Positions 1 to 5,712 of a stretch of 7,382 bases of DNA are shown here, piece by piece. Origin of the DNA: Treponema sp. (GTDB lineage Bacteria; Spirochaetota; Spirochaetia; Treponematales; Breznakiellaceae); NCBI GenBank assembly GCA_031256115.1, contig JAIRRF010000265.1:1-7382 (forward strand), read 5' to 3'. How positions within the stretch are numbered: position 1 is the stretch's first letter; each line of letters opens with the position of its first letter. Below the pieces are notes generated by a model. The model was not told the origin of the DNA, did not search any database, and saw only the letters and a list, made by a program, of their open reading frames with translations. Both the position numbers and the translations under genes were made by a program.

Positions 1-213
1 AATGAACAAGAGCGGTTGCGTAATGTTATTATGAAAATGACAAGTCGTGGAATAATGTGTTTGTTAAGTAATTCAGACACAGATTATATTCGTGAATTAT
101 ATAATCATGACTCTTTTGAAATAATACCTGTACTGGCAAAAAGAGCTATTAATTCTGACTCCGCTGGGCGTGGCTCTGTAAATGAAGTTTTAATTAAAAA
201 TTGGAAAGAATAA
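1..213 (+). CDS. Dam/D12-class DNA adenine N6-methyltransferase, C-terminal fragment (5' end outside window)
   Basis: The frame is open from the first base to a TAA at 211-213, giving 70 residues of a C-terminus. The segment LLSNSDTDYIRELY, followed by a hydrophobic strand, KRAINSDSAGRGSV and NEVLI, matches the end of Dam/DpnM-type enzymes; E. coli Dam has the same order (SNHDT, REWY, SISSN, a basic residue pair, ELL). The family transfers a methyl group from S-adenosylmethionine to the N6 of adenine, often in GATC. The catalytic DPPY motif and the SAM-binding motif lie upstream of the window, so activity and specificity cannot be judged. The piece is AT-rich (about 32% GC by hand count) against roughly half GC in the operon downstream, which suggests horizontal acquisition. 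Whether it belongs to a restriction-modification system, a phage or an orphan methylase depends on sequence not shown. The start is not visible. Confidence 0.78.
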   Translation, partial: NEQERLRNVIMKMTSRGIMCLLSNSDTDYIRELYNHDSFEIIPVLAKRAINSDSAGRGSVNEVLIKNWKE

Positions 214-234
214 CACTTGATAATAAAAAAAATA

Positions 235-330
235 TCAATAGAAAAAGCATGGTATATTCACCTTCTTTAGCGCGGCATTTTCGTAAGCTTTCTTACACCA
301 GTAAATGAACGCATTGGCGCCAAAATCCAT
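235..330 (-). other. Possible 31-codon minus-strand ORF or gene remnant
   Basis: ATG at 330-328 to TGA at 237-235 encodes 31 residues with a protein-like composition (for example ANAFIYWCKKAYENAAL). No Shine-Dalgarno sequence precedes the ATG, and the frame is closed by a TGA about 24 bases upstream of it, within the left arm of the inverted repeat. It could be the tail of a decayed gene interrupted by the insertion of that repeat, or chance. I do not recognise a family. Confidence 0.15.
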
Positions 331-437
331 TACTATGTATGCGAAATTTATTCATGAAGTATACTCGGAATGTATGCGCCTTGCAGGGGGGCTCTGCTTT
401 CCCGGAGGCGCATGTACAAGCCGCCTCCTGGCGGTTC

Positions 438-454
438 GCAAACCAAAGGTTTGC
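438..454. repeat. Small perfect hairpin 1 in the centre of the inverted repeat
   Basis: GCAAACC-AAA-GGTTTGC forms a 7-bp stem with a 3-base loop. It shares the pattern GCRRACC-RAA-GGTYYGC with the hairpin at 493-509, so the two differ by transitions that preserve pairing. Confidence 0.6.
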
Positions 455-492
455 TTATAAAAATTTCCCCGGACCTGCTGGATCCGACACTC

Positions 493-509
493 GCGGACCG
501 AAGGTCCGC
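493..509. repeat. Small perfect hairpin 2 in the centre of the inverted repeat
   Basis: GCGGACC-GAA-GGTCCGC forms a 7-bp stem with a 3-base loop. It differs from hairpin 1 by compensating changes (two A:T pairs replaced by G:C) and one purine change in the loop. This suggests selection on structure, or a common REP-like unit. Confidence 0.6.
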
Positions 510-719
510 ATGGCATGCGTATGATAAAGCGACACCAGGAGTGGCTGTCGATATTGCCATGACCATCTAGCTTCCGGTAAGGCAGAACCCCCTGCAAGAC
601 GTTTAAGAATAGAAGTACGCTTCATGGGCTAATTCCTCGCATACATAAAACGGCAATTTACCGTATTAGCATCCGGGTGTTCCTGGGTTAATTGGAGGTG
701 CACTCAGGGTAAAGGTGGA

Positions 720-787
720 GGCGGGTGCCCATGCAAAGTCTTTGCCTTTGGCAATGAGTTTGCATGGGCAGGCCCCGCCGGTTTTTT
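720..787 (+). terminator. Strong nested hairpin with T6, rho-independent terminator-like
   Basis: A perfect 12-bp stem pairs TGCCCATGCAAA (726-737) with TTTGCATGGGCA (759-770). It is extended by GGCGGG (720-725) with CCCGCC (774-779) across a 3-base bulge at 771-773. The loop itself contains a 5-bp hairpin, TTGCC-TTT-GGCAA (742-754). The stem is followed by GG and six Ts (782-787). It lies about 500 bases after the only upstream gene, so it may end an RNA covering the inverted repeat. It also ends about 80 bases before the lipoprotein start and upstream of the predicted promoter, so an attenuator role would need an earlier promoter. I recognise no riboswitch in the sequence before it. Confidence 0.55.
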
Positions 788-806
788 ATAAGATTTATGA
801 ATTATT

Positions 807-834
807 TTGTTTTTTTTCCTTAATTCAGTATATT
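807..834 (+). promoter_or_regulatory. Putative sigma70-type promoter of the lipoprotein gene, with T8 in the spacer
   Basis: TTGTTT at 807-812 and TATATT at 829-834 are separated by 16 bases, giving a -35/-10 pair with a predicted start near 840 and a leader of about 30 bases. A T8 run (810-817) straddles the end of the -35 box and the spacer. The call rests on consensus resemblance in an AT-rich stretch and is tentative. Confidence 0.35.
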
Positions 835-857
835 TTCTTTGGATCATATTGCTCAGC

Positions 858-863
858 AGGAGG
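858..863 (+). promoter_or_regulatory. Shine-Dalgarno AGGAGG of the lipoprotein gene
   Basis: A perfect AGGAGG sits 6 bases before the ATG at 870. It decides the start, because the frame is open further upstream to an unconvincing alternative start at 807, and only the 870 start places a lipoprotein signal peptide at the N-terminus. Confidence 0.85.
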
Positions 864-869
864 CGGACC

Positions 870-3296
870 ATGAAAAATCATATTAAATTTCTTGCCGGAC
901 TTACCCTGGCTTTCTGTCTGGCACAGTTTCTGACAAGCTGTCTTAATGCCCTGGAATTTGACGGAAATACCATAAGAGCGAATGTCAATCTTACCGGAGA
1001 TATTGCCACCACGGATATTACCAGCGCTGTCCTTATACTCAGCAACCGGTCAAAGACTGTGGATGTAAAGTCTGTTACCATTACCCAGCCGGATTGGGAA
1101 CCGCCGGCAGCCAATCCCAGGGCACAGCCCCCGTTTGTTTCCTTTGACAACAAGCCCAAACGCCTGGAGAAAAAAGCCCAATACCTGGTCCCCAGCGACA
1201 GAAATTACCGGATTGTGATCAATTATGCCTTTGACGCTTATAAGAGTACTCCCGCCGGAACCGGAACGGTAACTTTGTCTGTTCCCCTTCCGCTTCCCCG
1301 GCAGGTGGTGGAATTGTTCATTTTCCGCAACTCAAGTGGTGTAGTAATTATAGACAGGGATACTCTTGACGCCGACCCGAACGACCTTGGCAATCCGGCA
1401 GAAGACCCCCTGGTAGGCGAAGGTTCGAGTCCTGCGGTAATACCGCCGGTAAACCGGACCAAGATAGCAACCTTTGTGGTAATCAGCAAGACGAACAGCC
1501 AGATTATTGACAGCGTAAATTTTAAGACGGGTGACTCAAGCTACACCATGGGACGAATTGCTGCTAAAGACAAGCAGTCCATAGCCCTGGGACAGGGAAC
1601 CTGGGAAACAACGCTTAAATATACCCTGAATGGTTTACAGGGAATGGTGGGCCCTTTGAATTCTGTTATTGTGCCTTCCAATGATCCCCAGGCCATTAGG
1701 GAACACTATCTTTACTTTTATAAAAATACCCATGGTAATTATTCGATTAGCCAGGAATGGCCTCCTTTTCCCAACGATGTGGACGAGGAAGATGTTTTGC
1801 CGCCGGACTTGTTCGGACAGGGCCGGGGGCTAATCAAGGTGGATAACAAAAGCTACGGACTTGTAACAGACGTAATCATTTACAATCTACAAGAAAAAAG
1901 CAGAAACCCGCTGCTAATCAACTACAGAAATTTTGCCCCGCCGGTACCCGTACAGTACGGAAAGATAGGCTATGTTGATGTGGTGGGAACCAGCGAATTC
2001 CCCATAGATCCACACGGTAATTACTTAATTGAAATCTATGTGGAGATCAATGGCCAAAAGGGTATTGTACGACGGCAGGCATATATCAAGGATCAGGTGA
2101 TAACGATAACCGTTAATCCGGGCGATATCGTTATGTCGGCTCCAAATTACGGGAAATGTATAATCAACTTTGAAACCTATGGTGCCCCTCCAATTACCGG
2201 GATGACGATAATAAACAAGGATTATTCAGACAGAATATTATATGTGGATAATCAGGATTTCTGCTTTGCGGGAGAGACGAGTTCTACCGGTCATAAGCAC
2301 GTTAACATTATTGGTAGTTCTTTCTTTCCCCTGGAAGATCATAACAGGTATAATATACTTTTTCACGGCAGGAACGGATTCGTTTCTGATCTGGGATTGG
2401 CCCGTATCAAAGATCGTGTGTTAAGCATTGAAATCAGGCCGGCCGCAGGCACCATCATAGCTAATGTTGAAGGCGCCTGGACAGTTCCGTTAGCTCCGGG
2501 ATCGCCAATTGGATTGGAACTGGTGCTGTTAGACGGCGGAACATTTACCATGGGCAGCCCCGGTACTGAGCCGGAACGCCAGCCTAATGAAACCCTGCAT
2601 ACAGCCATTGTTAGCTCCTTTTACATGGGCAAATATCCGGTAACCCAAAAACAATACCGGGATGTGATGGGATATAACCCCAGCTTCTTTGCCGGCGACA
2701 ATTTGCCTGTGGAAATGGTAACCTGGTTTGATGCGGTGGAGTTCTCCAACAAGTTAAGTACTATGAATGGGCTCCAGCCGGTCTACACCATAAAAGGCAG
2801 AAGCCCCGTATCAGGCTACCCTATACGGAATGCTGAAGTATCGGCGGATTGGACCAAAAACGGCTACCGGCTGCCCACCGAAGCTGAGTGGGAATACGCC
2901 TGCCGGGCGGGGACTTCAACCGCATTTTATGATGATATGACCTATATTACAACCGACTATGCAAATTTTAATGGTATCTACCCTTACAATGCTCCGACAA
3001 ACCTGTCCGGTTTATTCCGTGCAAAAACAACTGTGGTAAATGCCTTCCCCCCGAACTCTTTTGGGCTGTATGATATGCACGGAAATGTGGATGAGTGGTG
3101 CTGGGACTGGTACGGACACTATCCTATCGACGGGATATTGGATTATACAGGTCCTGCTTCCGGAACTTACCGCATTTCACGCAGCGGAAGCTGGATCTCA
3201 CACGGAAGGGACCTGCGTTCAGCCCACCGGTTTGCCGGCGACACCCCCGGCAGCTTTGGCAGTCCGCAAGGATTTAGGGTAGCGTTGCCGAAATAA
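870..3296 (+). CDS. Predicted lipoprotein with repeated beta-rich modules and a C-terminal SUMF1/FGE-like domain
   Basis: 808 residues. Residues 1-24 are a lipoprotein signal peptide: basic start (MKNHIK), hydrophobic core, lipobox LTSC with Cys24 as the lipidation site, so the protein should be anchored in the envelope. Residues about 50-522 are beta-rich and made of repeated modules: two related units near 52-177 and 198-300, and a clearer pair at 320-415 and 428-522. Residues about 548-808 form a SUMF1/formylglycine-generating-enzyme fold: GGTFTMGS (556-563), FYMGKYPVT (584-592), NGYRLPTEAEWE (664-675), GNVDEWCWDW (738-747), SGSW (772-775) and C-terminal GFRVALPK. In true FGE two cysteines follow the GSW motif; here those positions are Ser777 and Leu782, so oxidation of sulfatase cysteine is unlikely and a binding or structural role is inferred. 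Partner and ligand are unknown. It has its own likely promoter and a perfect Shine-Dalgarno. The domain call is firm, the function is not. Confidence 0.88.
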   Translation: MKNHIKFLAGLTLAFCLAQFLTSCLNALEFDGNTIRANVNLTGDIATTDITSAVLILSNRSKTVDVKSVTITQPDWEPPAANPRAQPPFVSFDNKPKRLEKKAQYLVPSDRNYRIVINYAFDAYKSTPAGTGTVTLSVPLPLPRQVVELFIFRNSSGVVIIDRDTLDADPNDLGNPAEDPLVGEGSSPAVIPPVNRTKIATFVVISKTNSQIIDSVNFKTGDSSYTMGRIAAKDKQSIALGQGTWETTLKYTLNGLQGMVGPLNSVIVPSNDPQAIREHYLYFYKNTHGNYSISQEWPPFPNDVDEEDVLPPDLFGQGRGLIKVDNKSYGLVTDVIIYNLQEKSRNPLLINYRNFAPPVPVQYGKIGYVDVVGTSEFPIDPHGNYLIEIYVEINGQKGIVRRQAYIKDQVITITVNPGDIVMSAPNYGKCIINFETYGAPPITGMTIINKDYSDRILYVDNQDFCFAGETSSTGHKHVNIIGSSFFPLEDHNRYNILFHGRNGFVSDLGLARIKDRVLSIEIRPAAGTIIANVEGAWTVPLAPGSPIGLELVLLDGGTFTMGSPGTEPERQPNETLHTAIVSSFYMGKYPVTQKQYRDVMGYNPSFFAGDNLPVEMVTWFDAVEFSNKLSTMNGLQPVYTIKGRSPVSGYPIRNAEVSADWTKNGYRLPTEAEWEYACRAGTSTAFYDDMTYITTDYANFNGIYPYNAPTNLSGLFRAKTTVVNAFPPNSFGLYDMHGNVDEWCWDWYGHYPIDGILDYTGPASGTYRISRSGSWISHGRDLRSAHRFAGDTPGSFGSPQGFRVALPK
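1827..2435 (+). repeat. Protein-level tandem module pair inside the lipoprotein
   Basis: Residues 320-415 (1827-2114) and 428-522 (2151-2435) align along their length. Shared positions include an initial G..xI.N/D..YG, an I.N strand, FPxxxxxxY, a G followed by IKDxVxxI at the end, and V.xxGxSxFP before it. The copies are diverged at DNA level, so the duplication is old. The modules are about 95 residues and predominantly beta, consistent with Ig-like domains. That fold is inference. Confidence 0.55.
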
Positions 3297-3313
3297 CATA
3301 CGGGGAATCGTCT

Positions 3314-3347
3314 GGTCTTGTATGTATTATTTGTGTATCATAAGACC
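3314..3347 (+). promoter_or_regulatory. Inverted repeat directly before the murC ATG
   Basis: GGTCTT (3314-3319) pairs with AAGACC (3342-3347), and ATG (3322-3324) with CAT (3339-3341) after a 2-base bulge. The right arm abuts the murC ATG, where a Shine-Dalgarno would normally lie, and none is visible. The loop includes TATTAT (3325-3330), which resembles a -10 box without a good -35. It may be an operator, a translation-control hairpin or a weak terminator after the lipoprotein gene (no T-run follows). The role is undecided. Confidence 0.35.
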
Positions 3348-4820
3348 ATGGATTTGGGAAGGCTCCTGTCGCAGCGTGCAAGGCTGTATTTTGTTGGCAT
3401 AAAAGGAACAGGAGCCAGCGCCCTGGCGGAACTTTTTTTTCATGCGGGCCTTCCTGTTTCCGGTTCGGACACTGCGGAAGTTTTTTATACCGATGCAATC
3501 CTGAAAGAACTGGGTATTCCTTACTATGAACATTTTGATCGATCCCATGTTCCTCCGGATGCCGCCCTGGTAATCCATTCTGCGGCCTACAATGCGGAGA
3601 CTAATCCGGAAATGGCGGAAGCCCTGAAACTGGGGATTCCCCTGTTAAAATATACCGATGCTTTGGGAGCCTATTCAGCCCTTTTTGATTCGTCAGCCAT
3701 CGCCGGTGTTCACGGTAAAACTACCACTACCGCTTTGGCCGGCATCCTCTTTCGGGCGGCGAGACTTCCCGCAAAAGTACTGGCGGGAAGCGCAGTCTCC
3801 GCTTTTGGGGGGCGTTCCACCCTTAATTTAGGAGACAAATACTTTGCCGCCGAAACCTGCGAATATCGGCGGCATTTTATGGCTTTTAAACCACGGAACA
3901 TAGTTCTGACCAGCGTAGAAAGCGATCACCAGGATTGTTTTCCCGGCTATGACGATATCAGGGATGCTTTTGTTGAATTTGTCCTTACACTTCCCGAAAA
4001 TGGCGGGTTAATTTACTGCGCCGATGATCCGGGCGCCTCTGAGGTAACGGAACTGGTAAAACACAGACGAAATGATATAACCCTAATACCCTACGGGTTT
4101 AAAGCGCCGGGGGATTATCGAATTATTTCCTGTAATGTTCAAAACGAAAGAACCTGTTTCCGGCTGGAATGTTTTTCCGATACGGAGTTTAAACTGCAAA
4201 TCCCGGGACGCCATATTGTTTTGGACGCCGCCGCCGCTCTGGCCCTTGCCACATTGCTGGTAAAAAAGGAATTCTCCGCCGGTGGCTACACCGAAGGCTG
4301 GACGGCAGCACAGCTTCAAAACGCCGTTGGGGAACTGGAAGCCTTTGCGGGTTCCCGGCGGAGATCGGAGATCCTCGGCGAAAAAGGCGGGGTTCTTTTT
4401 ATGGATGATTACGGCCATCATCCAACGGCAATTCGTTCTACGCTGCTGGGTCTAAGGGAATTTTATCCCCGCCGCCGGATTGTGCTTAGTTTTATGAGCC
4501 ACACCTACAGCCGGACCGCGGCGCTTCTGGATGATTTTGCCGAATCCTTTTTACCGGCGGATCTGGTTTTTCTTCATAAAATTTACGCCTCCGCCCGGGA
4601 AGTATACAGCGGGGGAGTAAACGGAAAAACACTCTTTGATAAAACCAGGACGGTTTTTGAAAATAAGCGGGCGGCAGATTCAAAGGTGTTTTATGTTGAT
4701 GAACCCGAAGACGCGGCACTACAGCTTAAAACCATTTTACGTAAAGGCGATCTGTTTATTACCATGGGCGCCGGAGATAATTGGCGGCTTGGAAAAAAAA
4801 TGTTTGAGGAAGTTTCATGA
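3348..4820 (+). CDS. murC: UDP-N-acetylmuramate--L-alanine ligase (MurC)
   Basis: 490 residues from ATG 3348. MurC uses ATP to join L-alanine to UDP-MurNAc in the cytoplasm, starting the peptidoglycan stem peptide. The Mur ligase layout is complete: N-terminal UDP-binding GIKGTG (17-22); ATP-binding GVHGKTTTT (120-128, Lys124); ETCEYRRHF (169-177), the form found in Firmicute MurC such as S. aureus (EACEYRRHF); ESDHQD (191-196); DDYGHHP (353-359), SHTYSRT (384-390) and MGAGDNW (473-479) in the C-terminal domain. DDYGHHP and SHTYSRT separate MurC from MurD, E and F. Mpl is less likely given the cysteine-containing motif. The start is uncertain: no Shine-Dalgarno precedes ATG 3348, and an in-frame TTG at 3318 would add ten residues (MYVLFVYHKT) unlike a MurC N-terminus. 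It is the first gene of a tight operon; its final bases ATGA overlap the yicC start. It contains T8 (3433-3440) and A8 (4793-4800) runs. Confidence 0.93.
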   Translation: MDLGRLLSQRARLYFVGIKGTGASALAELFFHAGLPVSGSDTAEVFYTDAILKELGIPYYEHFDRSHVPPDAALVIHSAAYNAETNPEMAEALKLGIPLLKYTDALGAYSALFDSSAIAGVHGKTTTTALAGILFRAARLPAKVLAGSAVSAFGGRSTLNLGDKYFAAETCEYRRHFMAFKPRNIVLTSVESDHQDCFPGYDDIRDAFVEFVLTLPENGGLIYCADDPGASEVTELVKHRRNDITLIPYGFKAPGDYRIISCNVQNERTCFRLECFSDTEFKLQIPGRHIVLDAAAALALATLLVKKEFSAGGYTEGWTAAQLQNAVGELEAFAGSRRRSEILGEKGGVLFMDDYGHHPTAIRSTLLGLREFYPRRRIVLSFMSHTYSRTAALLDDFAESFLPADLVFLHKIYASAREVYSGGVNGKTLFDKTRTVFENKRAADSKVFYVDEPEDAALQLKTILRKGDLFITMGAGDNWRLGKKMFEEVS

Positions 4821-5701
4821 AAAGCATGACCGGTTATGGCTGGGCGGAAGTTCAGGACGAAGAAGTCCATGCATCAATCGAAATAAAGGGCTATAACAGC
4901 CGCTTCCTTGATGTGACAATAAATCTTCCGCCTTTTCTTTCCGCCCTGGAGATACCGGTCCGGGAATATCTGGCCGGGCACTGCCGCCGGGGAAGAATTG
5001 AAGTATCGATCCGTTATAAGGAATTTAATGCTCCCCTTGCCATTTCCCTGAACAGGGAAGCCGCCAAGGCTTACTGGGAGGCTGCAAAGGAAACTGCCCG
5101 GCTGTTGGGAACAAATAAAGAGCCCGGTCTTGAATTGATTCTTTCCTTTGATGAAGTCCTTGAAACAGAACGGCGCCGGGACCCGGAAAAGGCCCAAAAA
5201 AGAATTATGCCCCTTCTGGAAGAAGCTTTTATTGAATTTGAAGCATACCGCCGGCGAGAAGGAGATCATACCTATGGGGATATTCTTTCCAACCTGGAAT
5301 CGCTGGAAAAATCCCGGGAACTCATTGTTTCCCATAGCGGAGAACTGGAAACAATTATTAAGGAAAATATAAAAACCAGATTTGAAGAACTGTTGGGAGA
5401 CCGGATCGACGAGAACCGTATCCTTGCGGAGAACCGCATCCTTGCGGAGACCGCCGTACTCCTGGTTAAGAGTACGATTTCTGAAGAGCTTTCCCGGCTC
5501 AAGGCCCATCTGGAGGAATTCCGCGCCGAAGCGGAACAGAATCTCAGCCCGGGGAAAAAACTGGATTTTCTTTGTCAGGAGATTAATCGGGAAATTAATA
5601 CCATCGGCAGCAAGGCGGTACTCCTGGAACTAAGCAGGGAAACAGTTACCATGAAGAATGCCCTTGAAAATATCCGGGAACAGTTGCGTAATATAGAATA
5701 G
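4817..5701 (+). CDS. yicC: YicC/YloC family protein (putative endoribonuclease)
   Basis: 294 residues, the usual family length. The N-terminus MKSMTGYG, then the IEIKGYNSRFLD strand, is the hallmark of the YicC N-terminal domain. The C-terminal DUF1732 domain is seen as PGKKLDFLCQEINREINTIGSK (245-266), ending in IREQLRNIE, the conserved tail. Members from E. coli (YicC) and Bacillus (YloC) have been reported as endoribonucleases, the former acting with RNA turnover; that activity is assumed here by family. The middle (about 85-240) is rich in Glu, Lys and Leu and likely helical. The start is set by GAGGA (4806-4810) 6 bases before ATG, and the ATGA overlap with murC implies coupling. Oddity: residues 199-210 carry two copies of ENRILA from an 18-bp tandem duplication just before the conserved EELSRL helix. 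The usual neighbours gmk and rpoZ are absent; cmk follows instead. Confidence 0.93.
   Translation: MKSMTGYGWAEVQDEEVHASIEIKGYNSRFLDVTINLPPFLSALEIPVREYLAGHCRRGRIEVSIRYKEFNAPLAISLNREAAKAYWEAAKETARLLGTNKEPGLELILSFDEVLETERRRDPEKAQKRIMPLLEEAFIEFEAYRRREGDHTYGDILSNLESLEKSRELIVSHSGELETIIKENIKTRFEELLGDRIDENRILAENRILAETAVLLVKSTISEELSRLKAHLEEFRAEAEQNLSPGKKLDFLCQEINREINTIGSKAVLLELSRETVTMKNALENIREQLRNIE
5411..5446 (+). repeat. 18-bp tandem duplication within yicC
   Basis: Bases 5411-5428 (gagaaccgtatccttgcg) and 5429-5446 (gagaaccgcatccttgcg) are adjacent and differ at one base, followed by a further GAG. The frame is kept and six residues (ENRILA) are doubled. The near identity points to a recent event, unless it is shared by related genomes. 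Confidence 0.85.
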
Positions 5702-5705
5702 GTGG
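5700..5705 (+). promoter_or_regulatory. Shine-Dalgarno AGGTGG of cmk, overlapping the yicC stop
   Basis: AGGTGG begins in the TAG stop of yicC (5699-5701) and lies 7 bases before ATG 5713. This favours ATG 5713 over the in-frame TTG at 5707, which is too close to the site, and over ATG 5728. Confidence 0.6.
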
Positions 5706-5712
5706 TTTGTAC

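Larger units (their letters stand above)
334..647. repeat. Long imperfect inverted repeat, MITE-like or long-hairpin RNA
   Basis: The two ends are perfect inverted copies: TATGTATGCGA at 334-344 and TCGCATACATA at 637-647. Further complementary blocks follow in the expected nested order: 353-364 with 615-626 (catgaag..tac), 380-397 with 582-598 (cttgcaggggg and ctctgc against gcagaaccccctgcaag), roughly 398-408 with 571-580 (cccgga core), and 416-439 with 529-548 (acaagcc..cctcctgg..tcgc against gcgacaccaggagtggctgt). The arms thus run about 105 bases each with mismatches and small gaps, closing on a central stretch of about 90 bases. If the terminal repeat is read as TGTATGCGA, it is flanked on both sides by TA, as after insertion of a Tc1/mariner/IS630-type non-autonomous element. 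The TA also fits the palindrome itself, so this is not proof. No transposase is present. The alternative is a structured non-coding RNA. Confidence 0.6.
214..869. other. Intergenic region with inverted repeat, terminator-like hairpin and promoter
   Basis: These 656 bases lie between the methyltransferase end and the lipoprotein start and hold no gene I can support. Bases 214-330 are AT-rich and nondescript apart from a 31-codon minus-strand ORF. Bases 334-647 form a long imperfect inverted repeat. Bases 648-719 show nothing I recognise. Bases 720-787 form a strong hairpin with a T-run, and 788-869 carry the likely promoter and ribosome binding site of the lipoprotein gene. Short ORFs in both strands of 339-597 are by-products of the palindrome: they overlap one another, lack ribosome binding sites and resemble no family I know. 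Confidence 0.6.

Noticed and set aside
217..238. TTGATA...TATCAA hairpin after the methyltransferase stop, as a terminator
   Set aside because: Only six mostly A:T pairs with a 10-base loop and no T-run after it on either strand; too weak to call.
339..597. Several overlapping short ORFs (61-81 codons) on both strands
   Set aside because: They lie in the arms and centre of the inverted repeat, overlap each other, lack ribosome binding sites and resemble no family I know.
334..647. CRISPR array or integron attC sites
   Set aside because: No regularly spaced direct repeats are present, and no convincing paired core sites (GTTRRRY with its inverse) flank the palindrome.
334..787. Known structured RNAs (RNase P RNA, tmRNA, SRP RNA, 6S, common riboswitches)
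   Set aside because: I looked for the conserved core motifs of RNase P RNA, tmRNA and SRP RNA and for glycine, TPP, cobalamin and c-di-GMP riboswitch signatures and found none; 6S has too little sequence conservation to exclude by eye.
3183..3296. Variable repeat of a diversity-generating retroelement at the lipoprotein 3' end
   Set aside because: The fold is suitable, but I see no second copy (template repeat) of this segment and no reverse transcriptase in the window.
4793..4820. Programmed frameshift at A8 fusing MurC to YicC
   Set aside because: A -1 slip meets TGA at 4805-4807 before reaching the yicC start; ordinary ATGA coupling with GAGGA explains the junction.
4874..5509. 211-codon minus-strand ORF opposite yicC
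   Set aside because: It is antisense to a well-supported gene, has low-complexity composition and no ribosome binding site that I can see.
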